NCBI RefSeq assembly: GCF_013141725.1
Contig: NZ_WHNZ01000018.1
Span: 1 to 64,000 of the forward strand
Direction: 5' to 3'
From: Paenibacillus planticolens
GTDB lineage: Bacteria; Bacillota; Bacilli; Paenibacillales; NBRC-103111
DNA: 64,000 nt
Positions 37,557-46,795 of this stretch are shown piece by piece. A program made the position numbers and the translations under genes. The first letter of the stretch is position 1, and every line of letters begins with the position of its first letter. The notes under the pieces were generated by a model. It was not told the origin of the DNA, did not search any database, and saw only the letters and a program-made list of their open reading frames with translations.

Positions 37557-38232
37557 AGCCGTATTCCCCCCGTACCTGGTCACGAGCAATAAGGCCATTC
37601 TCGATTGCAATGACGCGTTTACGCATCGTATTAACGATCTCTTTGTTATGCGTAGCCATGACGATTGTCGTACCGCGGAAATTAATTTCCTCCATCAGCT
37701 TCATAATGCCCCATGACGTCTCAGGGTCGAGATTTCCTGTCGGTTCATCGGCGATAATGACGGATGGGTTGTTGATTATTGCCCGGGCAATGGCAACGCG
37801 CTGCTGCTCGCCGCCGGATAGCTGTGAAGGCAGCGAATTCGCTTTGTCCTTCAACTTTACAAGCTCAAGCACCTCCATGGTGCGCTTCTTGATCTGTTTC
37901 TTCGGTGCCTCAATAACTTCCATGGCAAAAGCCACATTCTCGAAAATAGACAGTTTTGGAAGCAACCGATAGTCTTGGAAAATAACTCCGATATTTCGAC
38001 GTAAATAGGGTATTTTACGCTGCTTCAGCTTTTCTAAATTGAACCCGTTCACGAAAATCTGACCCTTTGTCGGTCTTTCTTCTCTATACATCAATTTCAT
38101 AAATGTCGATTTACCGGCGCCGGATGGTCCGACGACATAGACAAACTCGTTGCGGTCTACTTTTACATTAATCCCTCTCAATGCATGAGTACCGTTGGAG
38201 TACGTTTTCCATACGTCCTGCATTTCGATCAC
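37546..38232 (-). CDS. ftsE: Cell division ABC ATPase FtsE
   Basis: A 228-residue ATPase. Walker A GPSGAGKST, Q-loop IFQDYRLLPKLS, signature LSGGEQQRVAIARA and Walker B VIIADEPTGNLDP are complete, and the ending IARDQVRGEYGYED is typical. Starts MIEMQDVWKTY with GTG at 38232 after AGGATGTGA; an ATG three codons on is possible. Operon ftsE-ftsX, probably continuing to the M23 gene. Confidence 0.95.
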   Translation of the reverse strand: MIEMQDVWKTYSNGTHALRGINVKVDRNEFVYVVGPSGAGKSTFMKLMYREERPTKGQIFVNGFNLEKLKQRKIPYLRRNIGVIFQDYRLLPKLSIFENVAFAMEVIEAPKKQIKKRTMEVLELVKLKDKANSLPSQLSGGEQQRVAIARAIINNPSVIIADEPTGNLDPETSWGIMKLMEEINFRGTTIVMATHNKEIVNTMRKRVIAIENGLIARDQVRGEYGYED

Positions 38233-38402
38233 AATATCACATCCTAGTATAGGGATCTTTGAGCGGAGCCCAAAGTCTCTCTGCTGTACAGACAGCTTTT
38301 AAGAGTTCGACACAAAAGCGGAAATTCCTTCTAAAATCGTTCTGAATTTTATGGGGAATACCGTCATTATAACATTTTCTTGTAGATTTAAAGAACATAC
38401 GC

Positions 38403-38426
38403 AAAAACCGCCCTATATAGGACGGT
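38403..38426 (-). terminator. Terminator of the LacI-family gene
   Basis: On the minus strand ACCGTCCTATATAGGGCGGT (38407-38426) is a near-perfect palindrome followed by TTTTTG. It ends 9 bases past the regulator stop. Confidence 0.7.
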
Positions 38427-38434
38427 CCCATTAT

Positions 38435-39472
38435 TTATTTAGTTGTCATTTTCGTTGTCTTTTTAGGCGCCGCTGCACTTGCACGGATCAGAAGCTCAGT
38501 AGGAAGCACCAATTGCTTGGTAACTTGACGGCCCTCCAGCATATCAATGATCATCTGCGCAGATTGATACCCGATTTCATTGGGATTTTGGCTAACTGTC
38601 GTTAAAGCAGGGGAACAATACGCGGAGATGCTGATGTTGTCGAATCCGGCAACAGAGACGTCGCCAGGAATATCAAGCCCAAGCCCGCGAAGCGCTTGCA
38701 TCGTCCCGAGAGCCATGATGTCGCTGGCGCAAAAAATAGCGGTTACGTCCGGATGCTGGGACATCAGCCTATAAGTAGCATCACGCGCTCCCTCATCCGA
38801 GAAGCCTCCGTCGAGTACAAGTTCCGGATTAAAAGCGATGCCGGCTTGCTTCAGCGCTTGCTTGTAGCCGTCCAGACGCTTTATGCTGACATCCGCCTGC
38901 GCATGGCCATTCACGAGCGCCACCTTCGTATGCCCTTGTTCAATTAAGTACTGTGTCATGCGAGACGCGCCCTGAACATTGTCCGAGGTCACATAGCCGA
39001 CATTGCTGTTCTTAAAAGGAATATCGATCAGTACGCAGGGCAGGCTGGAAGTGACAATTTCTTTGAGATAAGGGTCATCCAGCCGAATGCCCATAATAAT
39101 GACGCCATCTACCCCGCGTTCCTGACAGAGCGCTTTGTATGACTTGGCCGCTTGCTTCTGCGGAGTCGTACTGAATAAGATAAGATCGTAATTCAGCTCG
39201 CCTGCCCGGTCGTTCATGCCGCAAAGAATTTCAAAAGCTATGCTGTCCTTGGAGCTGCTGCGGGTAATACCGGATAGCAGAAGTCCGAGTGTCTGGGTTT
39301 TCTTCGAAATCAGGCTTCGTGCCGCCATATTAGGACTATAGCCAAGCCTACTAGCAATGAGCTGAATCTTCTTTCGGGTATCATCATTAACATCATTGTA
39401 TCCGTTAAGCGCTCGAGATACCGTCGTGACAGACACGCCTGCTTCTCTGGCAATATCTTTAATTGTAATCAT
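38435..39472 (-). CDS. LacI-family transcriptional regulator
   Basis: A 345-residue repressor. The helix-turn-helix TIKDIAREAGVSVTTVSRALNG is at the N terminus, followed by the hinge helix (GYSPNMAARSLISKK) and a periplasmic-binding-type sugar sensor domain (TQTLGLLLSGIT onward). Divergent from the glycosidase and sugar ABC genes, with three AAACGTTT-centred palindromes in between, so it probably controls them and itself in response to a sugar. GAGGAG lies upstream of the ATG. Confidence 0.9.
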   Translation of the reverse strand: MITIKDIAREAGVSVTTVSRALNGYNDVNDDTRKKIQLIASRLGYSPNMAARSLISKKTQTLGLLLSGITRSSSKDSIAFEILCGMNDRAGELNYDLILFSTTPQKQAAKSYKALCQERGVDGVIIMGIRLDDPYLKEIVTSSLPCVLIDIPFKNSNVGYVTSDNVQGASRMTQYLIEQGHTKVALVNGHAQADVSIKRLDGYKQALKQAGIAFNPELVLDGGFSDEGARDATYRLMSQHPDVTAIFCASDIMALGTMQALRGLGLDIPGDVSVAGFDNISISAYCSPALTTVSQNPNEIGYQSAQMIIDMLEGRQVTKQLVLPTELLIRASAAAPKKTTKMTTK

Positions 39473-39493
39473 TCGTAGCGTGCTCGCTCCTCG

Positions 39494-39509
39494 TCCAAAA
39501 CGTTTTGGA
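39494..39509. promoter_or_regulatory. LacI-type operator O1
   Basis: Perfect 16-base palindrome TCCAAAACGTTTTGGA, 22 bases upstream of the regulator start. Likely autoregulatory. Confidence 0.65.
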
Positions 39510-39585
39510 GTGTATTTTACGGATTTTTATATAATTTCTATATTAATATATTCCCCTTAGAGTTTCAATCTTAAATATTAACTAA

Positions 39586-39599
39586 TGTAAACGCTTAAA
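39586..39599. promoter_or_regulatory. Possible cre (CcpA) site
   Basis: TGTAAACGCTTAAA resembles the catabolite-responsive element WTGNAANCGNWNNCW. It sits about 17 bases upstream of the -35 of the sugar operon promoter. Confidence 0.35.
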
Positions 39600-39615
39600 A
39601 AATGAATAAAAGGGA

Positions 39616-39644
39616 TTGAAAATGGTTACATCGTTATGTATAAT
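39616..39644 (+). promoter_or_regulatory. Sigma-A promoter of the glycosidase-ABC operon
   Basis: TTGAAA (39616-39621), a 17-base spacer and TATAAT (39639-39644). Operator O2 begins 15 bases after the -10, just past the expected start of transcription. Confidence 0.75.
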
Positions 39645-39659
39645 CAAAAATGTAGTTTA

Positions 39660-39673
39660 CCAAAACGTTTCGG
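39660..39673. promoter_or_regulatory. LacI-type operator O2
   Basis: CCAAAACGTTTCGG, a near-palindrome with the same AAACGTTT core as O1 and O3, placed just downstream of the promoter where a bound repressor would block initiation or elongation. Confidence 0.65.
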
Positions 39674-39767
39674 AAACACTTCATTGGTTTATTTTCAAAA
39701 AATGGAAAAGAAAATTTATCAAGCTTATGCCTTGCTGAATTTAATTTCCTTTTCTTTTTGCTTGGAC

Positions 39768-39781
39768 CCGAAACGTTTCGG
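39768..39781. promoter_or_regulatory. LacI-type operator O3
   Basis: Perfect 14-base palindrome CCGAAACGTTTCGG, 54 bases before the glycosidase start. Confidence 0.65.
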
Positions 39782-39835
39782 AACGAATGAAACTTGAAAA
39801 ATCATCAAGAATAACAGAGAAAAGGGGTGGCCTGA

Positions 39836-41938
39836 ATGGATTACCGCGTCATCAAGGAGAACGATCTCTTCCTCATGACCGATAAAACCGGCGATATTCC
39901 GGCTGGGAATGCTGCAGGACACGGTTTATATACGAAAGATACCCGCTTTTTAAGCGCGATGGAAATTCGTATTAACGGCATGACGCCGATTCTGCTTAGT
40001 TCTTCCGCAGGAACGAACTATATCGCCACCATTCGTATGACTAATCCTCATATGGAATCGGATGGGCAGTTGATTCTTTGGAGAGAATCGATCGAACTGG
40101 AAAGACAACGTTTTATATATGAAGGCGCTTTATACGAAACAATCGCCTTCACGAATTTTTATCCTAAAGGGGTCTCTTTCGACTTTACAGCACGTTTCGA
40201 AAGCGACTTCGCCGACATGTTCGTCGTTCGCGGCTTCCAGAACGGAACTTTCGGTGACATGCTCCCTGACCTTCAGGAAGATCAGAAGCTGATCAAGCGC
40301 TACAAAGGTACAGACGGTATCGAGCGTCAAACCCATATTGGCTGGGACCGCAAGGAAACAACGGTTCAGGAAGACAGCACGGTAGCATTCAATTTTGAAC
40401 TGGCTCCCAAAGAGCGTCAATCCGTGACCTTCTTCATCGCGCCTTATATCGATGGCCAAGGACCTAAGCAAGTACCTGCCGAGCAGGCAATTACACAGTT
40501 GAATGCTTCTTATCAAGAGTGGGACACGAACACCACATCTGTAGAAAGCAATCTGCCGCTGTTCAACCATCTGTACGATCGCGGACTGCAGGATTTACGC
40601 GTGCTCCTTACCGACCTCGGGCATGGACAATTCCCCGTTGCGGGACTGCCTTGGTATGCCGTTCCCTTTGGACGGGACAGCTTGATCGCCGCGCTGCAAA
40701 TGCTTTCTGCCGAGCCGAATGTGGCGAAAGGCACTTTGCTGACCATGGCCTCTTATCAAGGAACCAAGCATGACGTTTGGCGTGATGAAGAGCCCGGCAA
40801 AATCATGCACGAAATCCGCTACGGCGAGCTGGCGCTGACGAATCAAGTTCCTTTTACGCCTTACTACGGAACAATCGATGCAACGCCTTTATTCCTGCTT
40901 CTTGCAGCGGAATATGTGCAATGGACCGGTGATACGGCACTGATCGAGCAGTTGATGCCGAACATCGAGCAGGCCTTGAACTGGATCGACGTGCATGGCG
41001 ATGCAGACGGTGACCGTTTTGTGGAATACTACCAGAAATCATCCAAAGGTATCGCCAACCAAGGTTGGAAAGATTCCGGCGATTCTGTCGTACACAGCAA
41101 TGGCGACTATGCCAAAGCGCCAATCGCACTAGCTGAAGTACAAGGCTACGTGTATCAGGCAAAGGTGAAACTTGCTCCAATTCTTCGCCAGCTGGGCAAA
41201 GAATCGATGGCACAGGAGCTCGAAAGCTCCGCCGAAGATCTTCGCCAACGCTTTGAAAACAGCTTCTGGATGGAAGAAGAAGGCTTCTACGCAATCGCGT
41301 TGGACGCTGACAAGAAGCAAGTTCAATCCGTGACGACCAATCCGGGTCATGTTCTCATGTCCGGCATGCTGCAACCGGATCGCGCTGCAGCTGTGGTGCA
41401 AAGACTGGTAGCTCCCGACATGTTCAGCGGCTATGGCATTCGTACGATGAGTACGGAATCAGCCGGTTATAATCCGATGAGCTATCATGACGGCAGCATT
41501 TGGCCGCACGACAACTCGCTCGTTCTGCTCGGTATGAGCCGCTGCGGCTACAAAGCCGAAACGATGCAAGTCATCGAAGGCCTAATGAAAGCAGCCGAAA
41601 GCTTTGAATACCATAGACTGCCTGAATTATATTGCGGATACGACGAATCTATCGGCGAGCCTGTCCCTTACCCGGTCGCTTGCTCTCCGCAAGCTTGGGC
41701 AGCCGGTACGCCGCTGGTCTTCTTGCAGACGATGCTTGGTATTGAGCCCGATACGCTGGGCGGTACCATTCGTTTGAATCCTGTACTTCCATCCGGCATG
41801 ACGGAACTTACCGTTCGCAATATGACGGTTGCTCAAGGCAAGCTAAGCCTGTCTGTTCAGCTCAACCCGCAGACACAAACAACGGTAGTCCAAGTACTGC
41901 ACAATACAACAGGGCTTCAAGTGACCCACCAATCATAA
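39836..41938 (+). CDS. Glycogen-debranching-type amylo-1,6-glucosidase family protein
   Basis: A 700-residue cytoplasmic protein. The N-terminal debranching-type beta domain begins DYRVIKENDLFLMTDKTGD and GHGLYTKDTRFLSAMEI. The C-terminal (alpha/alpha)6 barrel carries AGLPWYAVPFGRDSLIAAL and DGSIWPHDNSLVLLGM, blocks shared by amylo-alpha-1,6-glucosidase/GH15-like and related enzymes. No signal peptide, so it should act on an oligosaccharide brought in by the ABC importer encoded next. AAGGGGTGG lies ahead of the ATG. The exact linkage cannot be inferred. Confidence 0.85.
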   Translation: MDYRVIKENDLFLMTDKTGDIPAGNAAGHGLYTKDTRFLSAMEIRINGMTPILLSSSAGTNYIATIRMTNPHMESDGQLILWRESIELERQRFIYEGALYETIAFTNFYPKGVSFDFTARFESDFADMFVVRGFQNGTFGDMLPDLQEDQKLIKRYKGTDGIERQTHIGWDRKETTVQEDSTVAFNFELAPKERQSVTFFIAPYIDGQGPKQVPAEQAITQLNASYQEWDTNTTSVESNLPLFNHLYDRGLQDLRVLLTDLGHGQFPVAGLPWYAVPFGRDSLIAALQMLSAEPNVAKGTLLTMASYQGTKHDVWRDEEPGKIMHEIRYGELALTNQVPFTPYYGTIDATPLFLLLAAEYVQWTGDTALIEQLMPNIEQALNWIDVHGDADGDRFVEYYQKSSKGIANQGWKDSGDSVVHSNGDYAKAPIALAEVQGYVYQAKVKLAPILRQLGKESMAQELESSAEDLRQRFENSFWMEEEGFYAIALDADKKQVQSVTTNPGHVLMSGMLQPDRAAAVVQRLVAPDMFSGYGIRTMSTESAGYNPMSYHDGSIWPHDNSLVLLGMSRCGYKAETMQVIEGLMKAAESFEYHRLPELYCGYDESIGEPVPYPVACSPQAWAAGTPLVFLQTMLGIEPDTLGGTIRLNPVLPSGMTELTVRNMTVAQGKLSLSVQLNPQTQTTVVQVLHNTTGLQVTHQS

Positions 41939-41968
41939 CCAGCTGTATATAAAAAGGGAGGACTTACA

Positions 41969-43282
41969 ATGAAAAAATGGCTTACTGGCATTTCACTCGC
42001 CGCTGTATCATCCATGATCGTTATTTCCGGCTGCGGCAGCTCAACGAACAACGCAACACCGTCTCCATCCGCGCCTGCAACATCTGCTGCAACAACTAAG
42101 CCTAAATCGGGGGAACCAGTCACCATCACTTTGAACGGTTGGGGCTCCAGCCCGGAAGAAACAGCTTTGTTTCAACAAGTTTTGAAAGATTTCCAAGCTA
42201 AACATCCGAACATTACAGTTAAGTTTGACGTTATTGCCGATCAATACATGGATGTGATCAAAACTCGTCTAGTCGGTGGCGAAGGCGCTGATGTCTTCTT
42301 CCTTGATGCATTTGAAGCTCCGGGCCTCATTGCCAAAAACGTGCTTGAACCGCTAGACAGCTATGTAAAGCCTGAATTTGACGTTGCTGATTTCGAAGAG
42401 CCGCTTGTGAATGCGTTCAAAGGGAAAGACAACAAATCCTATGGCTTCCCGAAAGATACCTCCACACTAGCTCTTTTCTACAATAAAAAAGATTTTGAAG
42501 AAGCAGGTATCACGAAAGTTCCTACAACTTGGGAAGAACTTCAAGATGCCGCTAAAAAATTAACAAAAGCTGACGGCGGCAAAGTATCCCGCTACGGATT
42601 TGGCGCTGCGCCTGAACTTGCCCGTCAAATGTTCATGATCCAAGCTGCTGGCGGTAAAGTATCCGACGATAATGGCAATGCGGCTTATGCTTCTCCTGAA
42701 GCTTTGAAAGGTCTGCAGCCTGTTGTCGATATGCATTTGAAAGATAAGTCCGCAGGCGAGCCGAAAGACATGGGCGCTGGCTGGGGCGGCGAAATGTTCG
42801 GTCAGCACAAAGCTTCCATGGTCATTGAAGGAAACTGGGCAATCCCTTACCTGCAAAGCACGTTCAAAGATCTAGACTTTGGCACAGCTGAGCTTCCTAC
42901 CACTTTCGGCAAAAAAGCGACAATGGCTTACACGGTTGCTTATGTGATGAACAAAAACTCGAAGCATAAACAAGAAGCATGGGAACTTATTTCCTACTTG
43001 ACTGGCAAAGAAGGCATGAAAACATGGACCAGCAAAGGCTTAGCGCTTCCTTCACGTAAATCCGTATCGAAAGAACTCGGATTCGACAAAGATCCGCTTC
43101 GCGCTGCGTTGGTAGCCGGTAACTCCTACTCCATTCCTTGGCAAGCCAAAGAAACATTGCCGACAATTATGAACAACTTCAACAATCAATTTATTTCCGC
43201 TTATCAGGGTAAAGTAACCTTGGAAGAAGCGCTCAAAAAAGCGCAAGATACAGCCAATAAAGAAATTGCCGCTGCGAAGTAA
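41969..43282 (+). CDS. Sugar ABC transporter solute-binding lipoprotein
   Basis: A 437-residue lipoprotein. The lipobox ends at Cys22 (VISGC) and is followed by a Ser/Thr/Pro-rich linker. The type I binding-protein fold (VTITLNGWGSSPEE, YGFPKDTSTLALFYNKK, HKASMVIEGNWAI) resembles family 1 maltodextrin- or multiple-sugar-binding proteins. 30 bases after the glycosidase gene, strong GGGAGGAC. It captures the oligosaccharide for the two permeases that follow. Confidence 0.92.
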   Translation: MKKWLTGISLAAVSSMIVISGCGSSTNNATPSPSAPATSAATTKPKSGEPVTITLNGWGSSPEETALFQQVLKDFQAKHPNITVKFDVIADQYMDVIKTRLVGGEGADVFFLDAFEAPGLIAKNVLEPLDSYVKPEFDVADFEEPLVNAFKGKDNKSYGFPKDTSTLALFYNKKDFEEAGITKVPTTWEELQDAAKKLTKADGGKVSRYGFGAAPELARQMFMIQAAGGKVSDDNGNAAYASPEALKGLQPVVDMHLKDKSAGEPKDMGAGWGGEMFGQHKASMVIEGNWAIPYLQSTFKDLDFGTAELPTTFGKKATMAYTVAYVMNKNSKHKQEAWELISYLTGKEGMKTWTSKGLALPSRKSVSKELGFDKDPLRAALVAGNSYSIPWQAKETLPTIMNNFNNQFISAYQGKVTLEEALKKAQDTANKEIAAAK

Positions 43283-43300
43283 TTAAATAAAGCATAGCAA

Positions 43301-43338
43301 CGTAAAAGAGGAGAACCTTCCTCTTTTACGTATTTTTT
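43301..43338 (+). other. Intercistronic hairpin after the binding-protein gene
   Basis: CGTAAAAGAGG (43301-43311) pairs with CCTCTTTTACG (43320-43330), followed by TATTTTTTC. A stem-loop here, as after malE, usually stabilises or attenuates the message so that binding protein exceeds permease. Confidence 0.65.
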
Positions 43339-43359
43339 CAGGAAAGGGGGAGCTTTATT

Positions 43360-44259
43360 ATGAAACGACGCTGGAACCGCCGCAAATGGCGGGACGTGAT
43401 TTCTGGATATTTGTTCGTTTCTCCGTCCCTGCTTATACTTGGGGCCTTCTTCTTGCTGCCTATTCTGTACGCCGTGTTCCTCTCTCTACATAAGGTGGAA
43501 CTGCTCGGCGGCGTAAGTTACAAATTCATCGGACTTCGCAACTTCGCTCGAATTGCCGACGATGACCGTGCCTGGATAGGACTCCGCAATACCGTTGAAT
43601 ATGCAATATATGTCGTTCCGATACAAACCATCGTCGCCATGCTGATGGCTTCGGTGCTGAATTCAAAAATTAAGTTCCGCAACTTTTTCAGAGTTGTTTA
43701 CTTTATGCCGACGATCACTTCGTCCGCGGTTTTAACGCTCATTTTCATGTGGCTTTATAAATCCGATGGATTATTAAACGATTTGCTTAATTTAATAGGC
43801 ATGGACAGCTACAACTGGTTGGGAGACCCGAGTGTCGCCCTCAAAGGTATTATGATCATGAATATATTTTCCACAGCGCCTCAATTTATGGTGATTTACT
43901 TGGCTGCGCTGCAGGATATTCCCGATACGCTATATGAAGCTGCTGAGCTGGATGGCGCAGGAACTTGGCGCCGATTCATCTCCATTACAGTCCCGATGCT
44001 CAAACCCGTGACCTTCTTCGTCGTTACGATGGGATTGATTGGAACATTCCAGCTCTTCGATCAGGCCTATATCTTATCTAACGGCTCTGGTGGCCCTGAT
44101 AATTCTACGCTGACCCTGGTTCTTTTGATTTATCAATATGCCTTTAAAAACTTAGACATGGGCTATGCTTCCGCTTTAGCCTTCATGCTAACCTGCGCCA
44201 TCATGGTTGTGACGTTGATCCAACGCAAGCTGTTCGGTGGCGACGAGAAATTGAACTAA
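43360..44259 (+). CDS. Sugar ABC transporter permease (MalF/UgpA type)
   Basis: A 299-residue membrane protein with six helices. The EAA loop YEAAELDGAGTWRRFISITVPML, which docks on the ATPase, is present. Pairs with the second permease 17 bases downstream. No ATPase gene is in the cluster, so a shared MsmX-type ATPase elsewhere is probably used. Confidence 0.92.
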   Translation: MKRRWNRRKWRDVISGYLFVSPSLLILGAFFLLPILYAVFLSLHKVELLGGVSYKFIGLRNFARIADDDRAWIGLRNTVEYAIYVVPIQTIVAMLMASVLNSKIKFRNFFRVVYFMPTITSSAVLTLIFMWLYKSDGLLNDLLNLIGMDSYNWLGDPSVALKGIMIMNIFSTAPQFMVIYLAALQDIPDTLYEAAELDGAGTWRRFISITVPMLKPVTFFVVTMGLIGTFQLFDQAYILSNGSGGPDNSTLTLVLLIYQYAFKNLDMGYASALAFMLTCAIMVVTLIQRKLFGGDEKLN

Positions 44260-44276
44260 GAGAGGAGAGACCCGAT

Positions 44277-45110
44277 ATGGTAGCAACCAAAACCCGCTCC
44301 ATTGCACGCGTGCTGACCTATCTCATGCTGGCTTTTTATGCGGTAATCACGATCATTCCGTTCTTGTGGGCGCTCTCCGCTTCGTTCAAGACGCTAGCGG
44401 AAATCTCTACAACCGGATTATCGTTTATTCCCAAGCATTTTACACTTGATAATTACAAATACATCTTCACAAGCGAGCAAATGTTCCCGCGCTGGTTCCT
44501 AAACAGTGTCCTGGTGGGCGTCTCCGTTACCCTGCTCAATTTGCTGCTGAATTCTCTGGCCGGGTATTCCTTAGCCCGTTTCGACTTTCCCGGCAATAAA
44601 CTTATTTTCTTCTTTATTTTAACGATTCTGATGGTGCCGGATAAAGTTACGCTTATTCCGCAATATTTGATCATCAAAGACCTCGGATGGCTGAACAGCT
44701 TTCGCTCTTTGATCATTCCAGCCGCGGTGCAAGCCACTTATATTTTCATGATGCGCCAATTTTTCATTAGTTTCCCTAAGGAATTAGAGGAAGCAGCCGA
44801 AATGGACGGCATGAGCCGTATCGGCATGTTCTTCCGGGTAGCGCTGCCGCTGGCTGGACCGCCGCTCGCTGCTATGGCAATTTTCACCTTCATGGGTTCG
44901 TGGAATGAATTCTTGAAACCATTGCTCTTCATGTCAGAGCGCGCTATGTTCACCCTCCCGCTAGGGTTGAATACATTCAAAGGCCAATACATTTCATATT
45001 GGAACTATATCATGGCGGCATCCATGATTTTCACATTGCCAGCTCTGCTAGTATATGTATTCGGTAATAAGTTTTTCATCAAAGGCATTACCTTTACAGG
45101 AACCAAATAA
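44277..45110 (+). CDS. Sugar ABC transporter permease (MalG/UgpE type)
   Basis: A 277-residue membrane protein with six helices. The EAA loop ELEEAAEMDGMSRIGMFFRV and the ending FFIKGITFTGTK are typical of MalG-type carbohydrate permeases. GAGAGGAG precedes the ATG. Last gene of the operon; a strong terminator follows. Confidence 0.92.
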   Translation: MVATKTRSIARVLTYLMLAFYAVITIIPFLWALSASFKTLAEISTTGLSFIPKHFTLDNYKYIFTSEQMFPRWFLNSVLVGVSVTLLNLLLNSLAGYSLARFDFPGNKLIFFFILTILMVPDKVTLIPQYLIIKDLGWLNSFRSLIIPAAVQATYIFMMRQFFISFPKELEEAAEMDGMSRIGMFFRVALPLAGPPLAAMAIFTFMGSWNEFLKPLLFMSERAMFTLPLGLNTFKGQYISYWNYIMAASMIFTLPALLVYVFGNKFFIKGITFTGTK

Positions 45111-45122
45111 AACAAAACACGA

Positions 45123-45154
45123 AACCGCCGATACTCCTTTTCGGCGGTTTTTTT
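45123..45154 (+). terminator. Terminator of the sugar operon
   Basis: AACCGCCGA (45123-45131) with TCGGCGGTT (45141-45149), then a run of seven T. Confidence 0.9.
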
Positions 45155-45255
45155 GATGGCTTGAGCGGGTAGAGCAAGTACTAAAATCTCTTTGTTCACG
45201 ATACATATGGTAGTACAGGCTTTTCACTCATTCGTATGTAAAGGAGCCGCTGTAC

Positions 45256-46695
45256 ATGCCACTCTACATCAGAAAAGCAATCTTCTATGTATCGGTCGCC
45301 CTCGGATTGTTAAGTATTATAAGCATCTCTTTATACATTTATGGCTCTCAAAGCACATTGCCTCCTAAATTCACTGTGGCTGGCTGGCGGGTCGGCGGCA
45401 TGCCTTACGATAAGTTTCAAGAACAATTCGAAGAGAGGTTGCGGCTACTCTCAGCCTTTCCCGTTCAATTGCAAACCTCATATCCGAACATCGCCAATCG
45501 ACAATTGACCCTGGGACAGCTAGGTGTCGAATATCATAACGACAGATTGACCCAATCTCTTGAAAAGTTGTTTCAAGCTCCGCCCCTCGAGCGAATAAAT
45601 GCCCGCTGGCAGCTTCGTCATACGGATATTCCGCTTGAGGTCGAGGTTAATCAAACACAGCTGAGCGCTTCGGTTAAAGAGGCTTGGAAGGATCTCTACA
45701 GTCAGCAGCCTGCTCCGGCCAAACGAATCGTTACTGCCCAAGACACGCTCAACTACGAAGCGGAGCGCAGGGTGCTTCGCATCGATACCGTACATTTGGG
45801 GGAACATTTGAAAGAAATCGCCCCCTCCATTTCCTATATTCATAATGCCGCTCCAATTCGGTTGACGCTTCCTTTGTACGAACAAAGCCCTGCAGTAACT
45901 GTGGACACCTTGAAGAAGCAAGGCATCGATCGCAAAATATCCGAATTCACAACCACCTTTCCCGCTTCAGGCGAAGGGAGGATTCACAATATTCGTTCCA
46001 CCGCCGCGTCGATTCAAGATTTGCTCATGGCTCCGGGAGAAACGTTTGATTATAGCAAAATCATCGCCCAAACCGAAACCCAATTCGGCTATAAGGAAGC
46101 TCCGGTTATTCTAAACGGCAAGCTCGTACCAGGCATCGGCGGCGGCATATGCCAAGTTTCGACAACACTGTACAATGCTGTTCTGCGAAGTGGACTGGCC
46201 ATTGTAGAAAGGCGCAACCACTCCCTGCCTGTCAGCTATGTGACACTCGGGCAAGATGCGACTTTTGCCAACGGATATATCAATTTCAAATTCCGCAACA
46301 ATACAGATGCGTACCTATTGATACGTACAGTGACTACGGATCGAGATGTTACCGTGAAGCTGTATGGGCACATGTCCCCTTCGGTAAGCTATGAGATTGA
46401 ATCCAACATTGTAGAAACGATTCAGCCCCCCGTCAAATACTTGCATAATGCAAGTCTGGCTCCAGGAGCGACGCGGCCTATCAGCACGGGCAAACCCGGC
46501 TATAAGGTAGAAACCTATCGGATCAAAAGGGAAAATGGCGCCATCGTCAGCAAAGAACTCGTCTCGAAAGATCAATACTCTCCCGTACCGACCCTGGTGG
46601 CCTCTAACCGGGGTGACATTAAACCGGAAGACGGCGCCGCCGACCCTCCCCAGCCCATCCTAGAGGATGGCGTCAAAGGGCCTTCTTTCCGATAA
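45256..46695 (+). CDS. VanW family protein
   Basis: A 479-residue protein with one N-terminal membrane helix (about 8-30), an external peptidoglycan-binding-like region (TVAGWRVGGMPYDKF, as in proteins with PG-binding-4 domains), and a VanW domain (PGETFDYSKIIAQTE, GIGGGICQVSTTLYNAVL, ERRNHSLPVSYV). VanW proteins accompany some glycopeptide-resistance clusters but are widespread and their function is unknown. The C-terminal tail is Pro/Asp-rich. AAGGAG precedes the ATG. Monocistronic. Confidence 0.88.
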   Translation: MPLYIRKAIFYVSVALGLLSIISISLYIYGSQSTLPPKFTVAGWRVGGMPYDKFQEQFEERLRLLSAFPVQLQTSYPNIANRQLTLGQLGVEYHNDRLTQSLEKLFQAPPLERINARWQLRHTDIPLEVEVNQTQLSASVKEAWKDLYSQQPAPAKRIVTAQDTLNYEAERRVLRIDTVHLGEHLKEIAPSISYIHNAAPIRLTLPLYEQSPAVTVDTLKKQGIDRKISEFTTTFPASGEGRIHNIRSTAASIQDLLMAPGETFDYSKIIAQTETQFGYKEAPVILNGKLVPGIGGGICQVSTTLYNAVLRSGLAIVERRNHSLPVSYVTLGQDATFANGYINFKFRNNTDAYLLIRTVTTDRDVTVKLYGHMSPSVSYEIESNIVETIQPPVKYLHNASLAPGATRPISTGKPGYKVETYRIKRENGAIVSKELVSKDQYSPVPTLVASNRGDIKPEDGAADPPQPILEDGVKGPSFR

Positions 46696-46710
46696 AGCGT
46701 AAAACTTTTA

Positions 46711-46755
46711 AAGGTCATGTGACTGTAGTTACTAGGTCACTATGACTTTTTTTTA
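46711..46755 (+). terminator. Terminator of the VanW gene
   Basis: GTCATGTGAC (46714-46723) with GGTCACTATGAC (46735-46746), followed by eight T. Lies 16 bases past the stop and 41 bases ahead of the next gene. Confidence 0.8.
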
Positions 46756-46795
46756 TTATGATAAGAATACGCAATACGAATAAGGAGGATGAACG

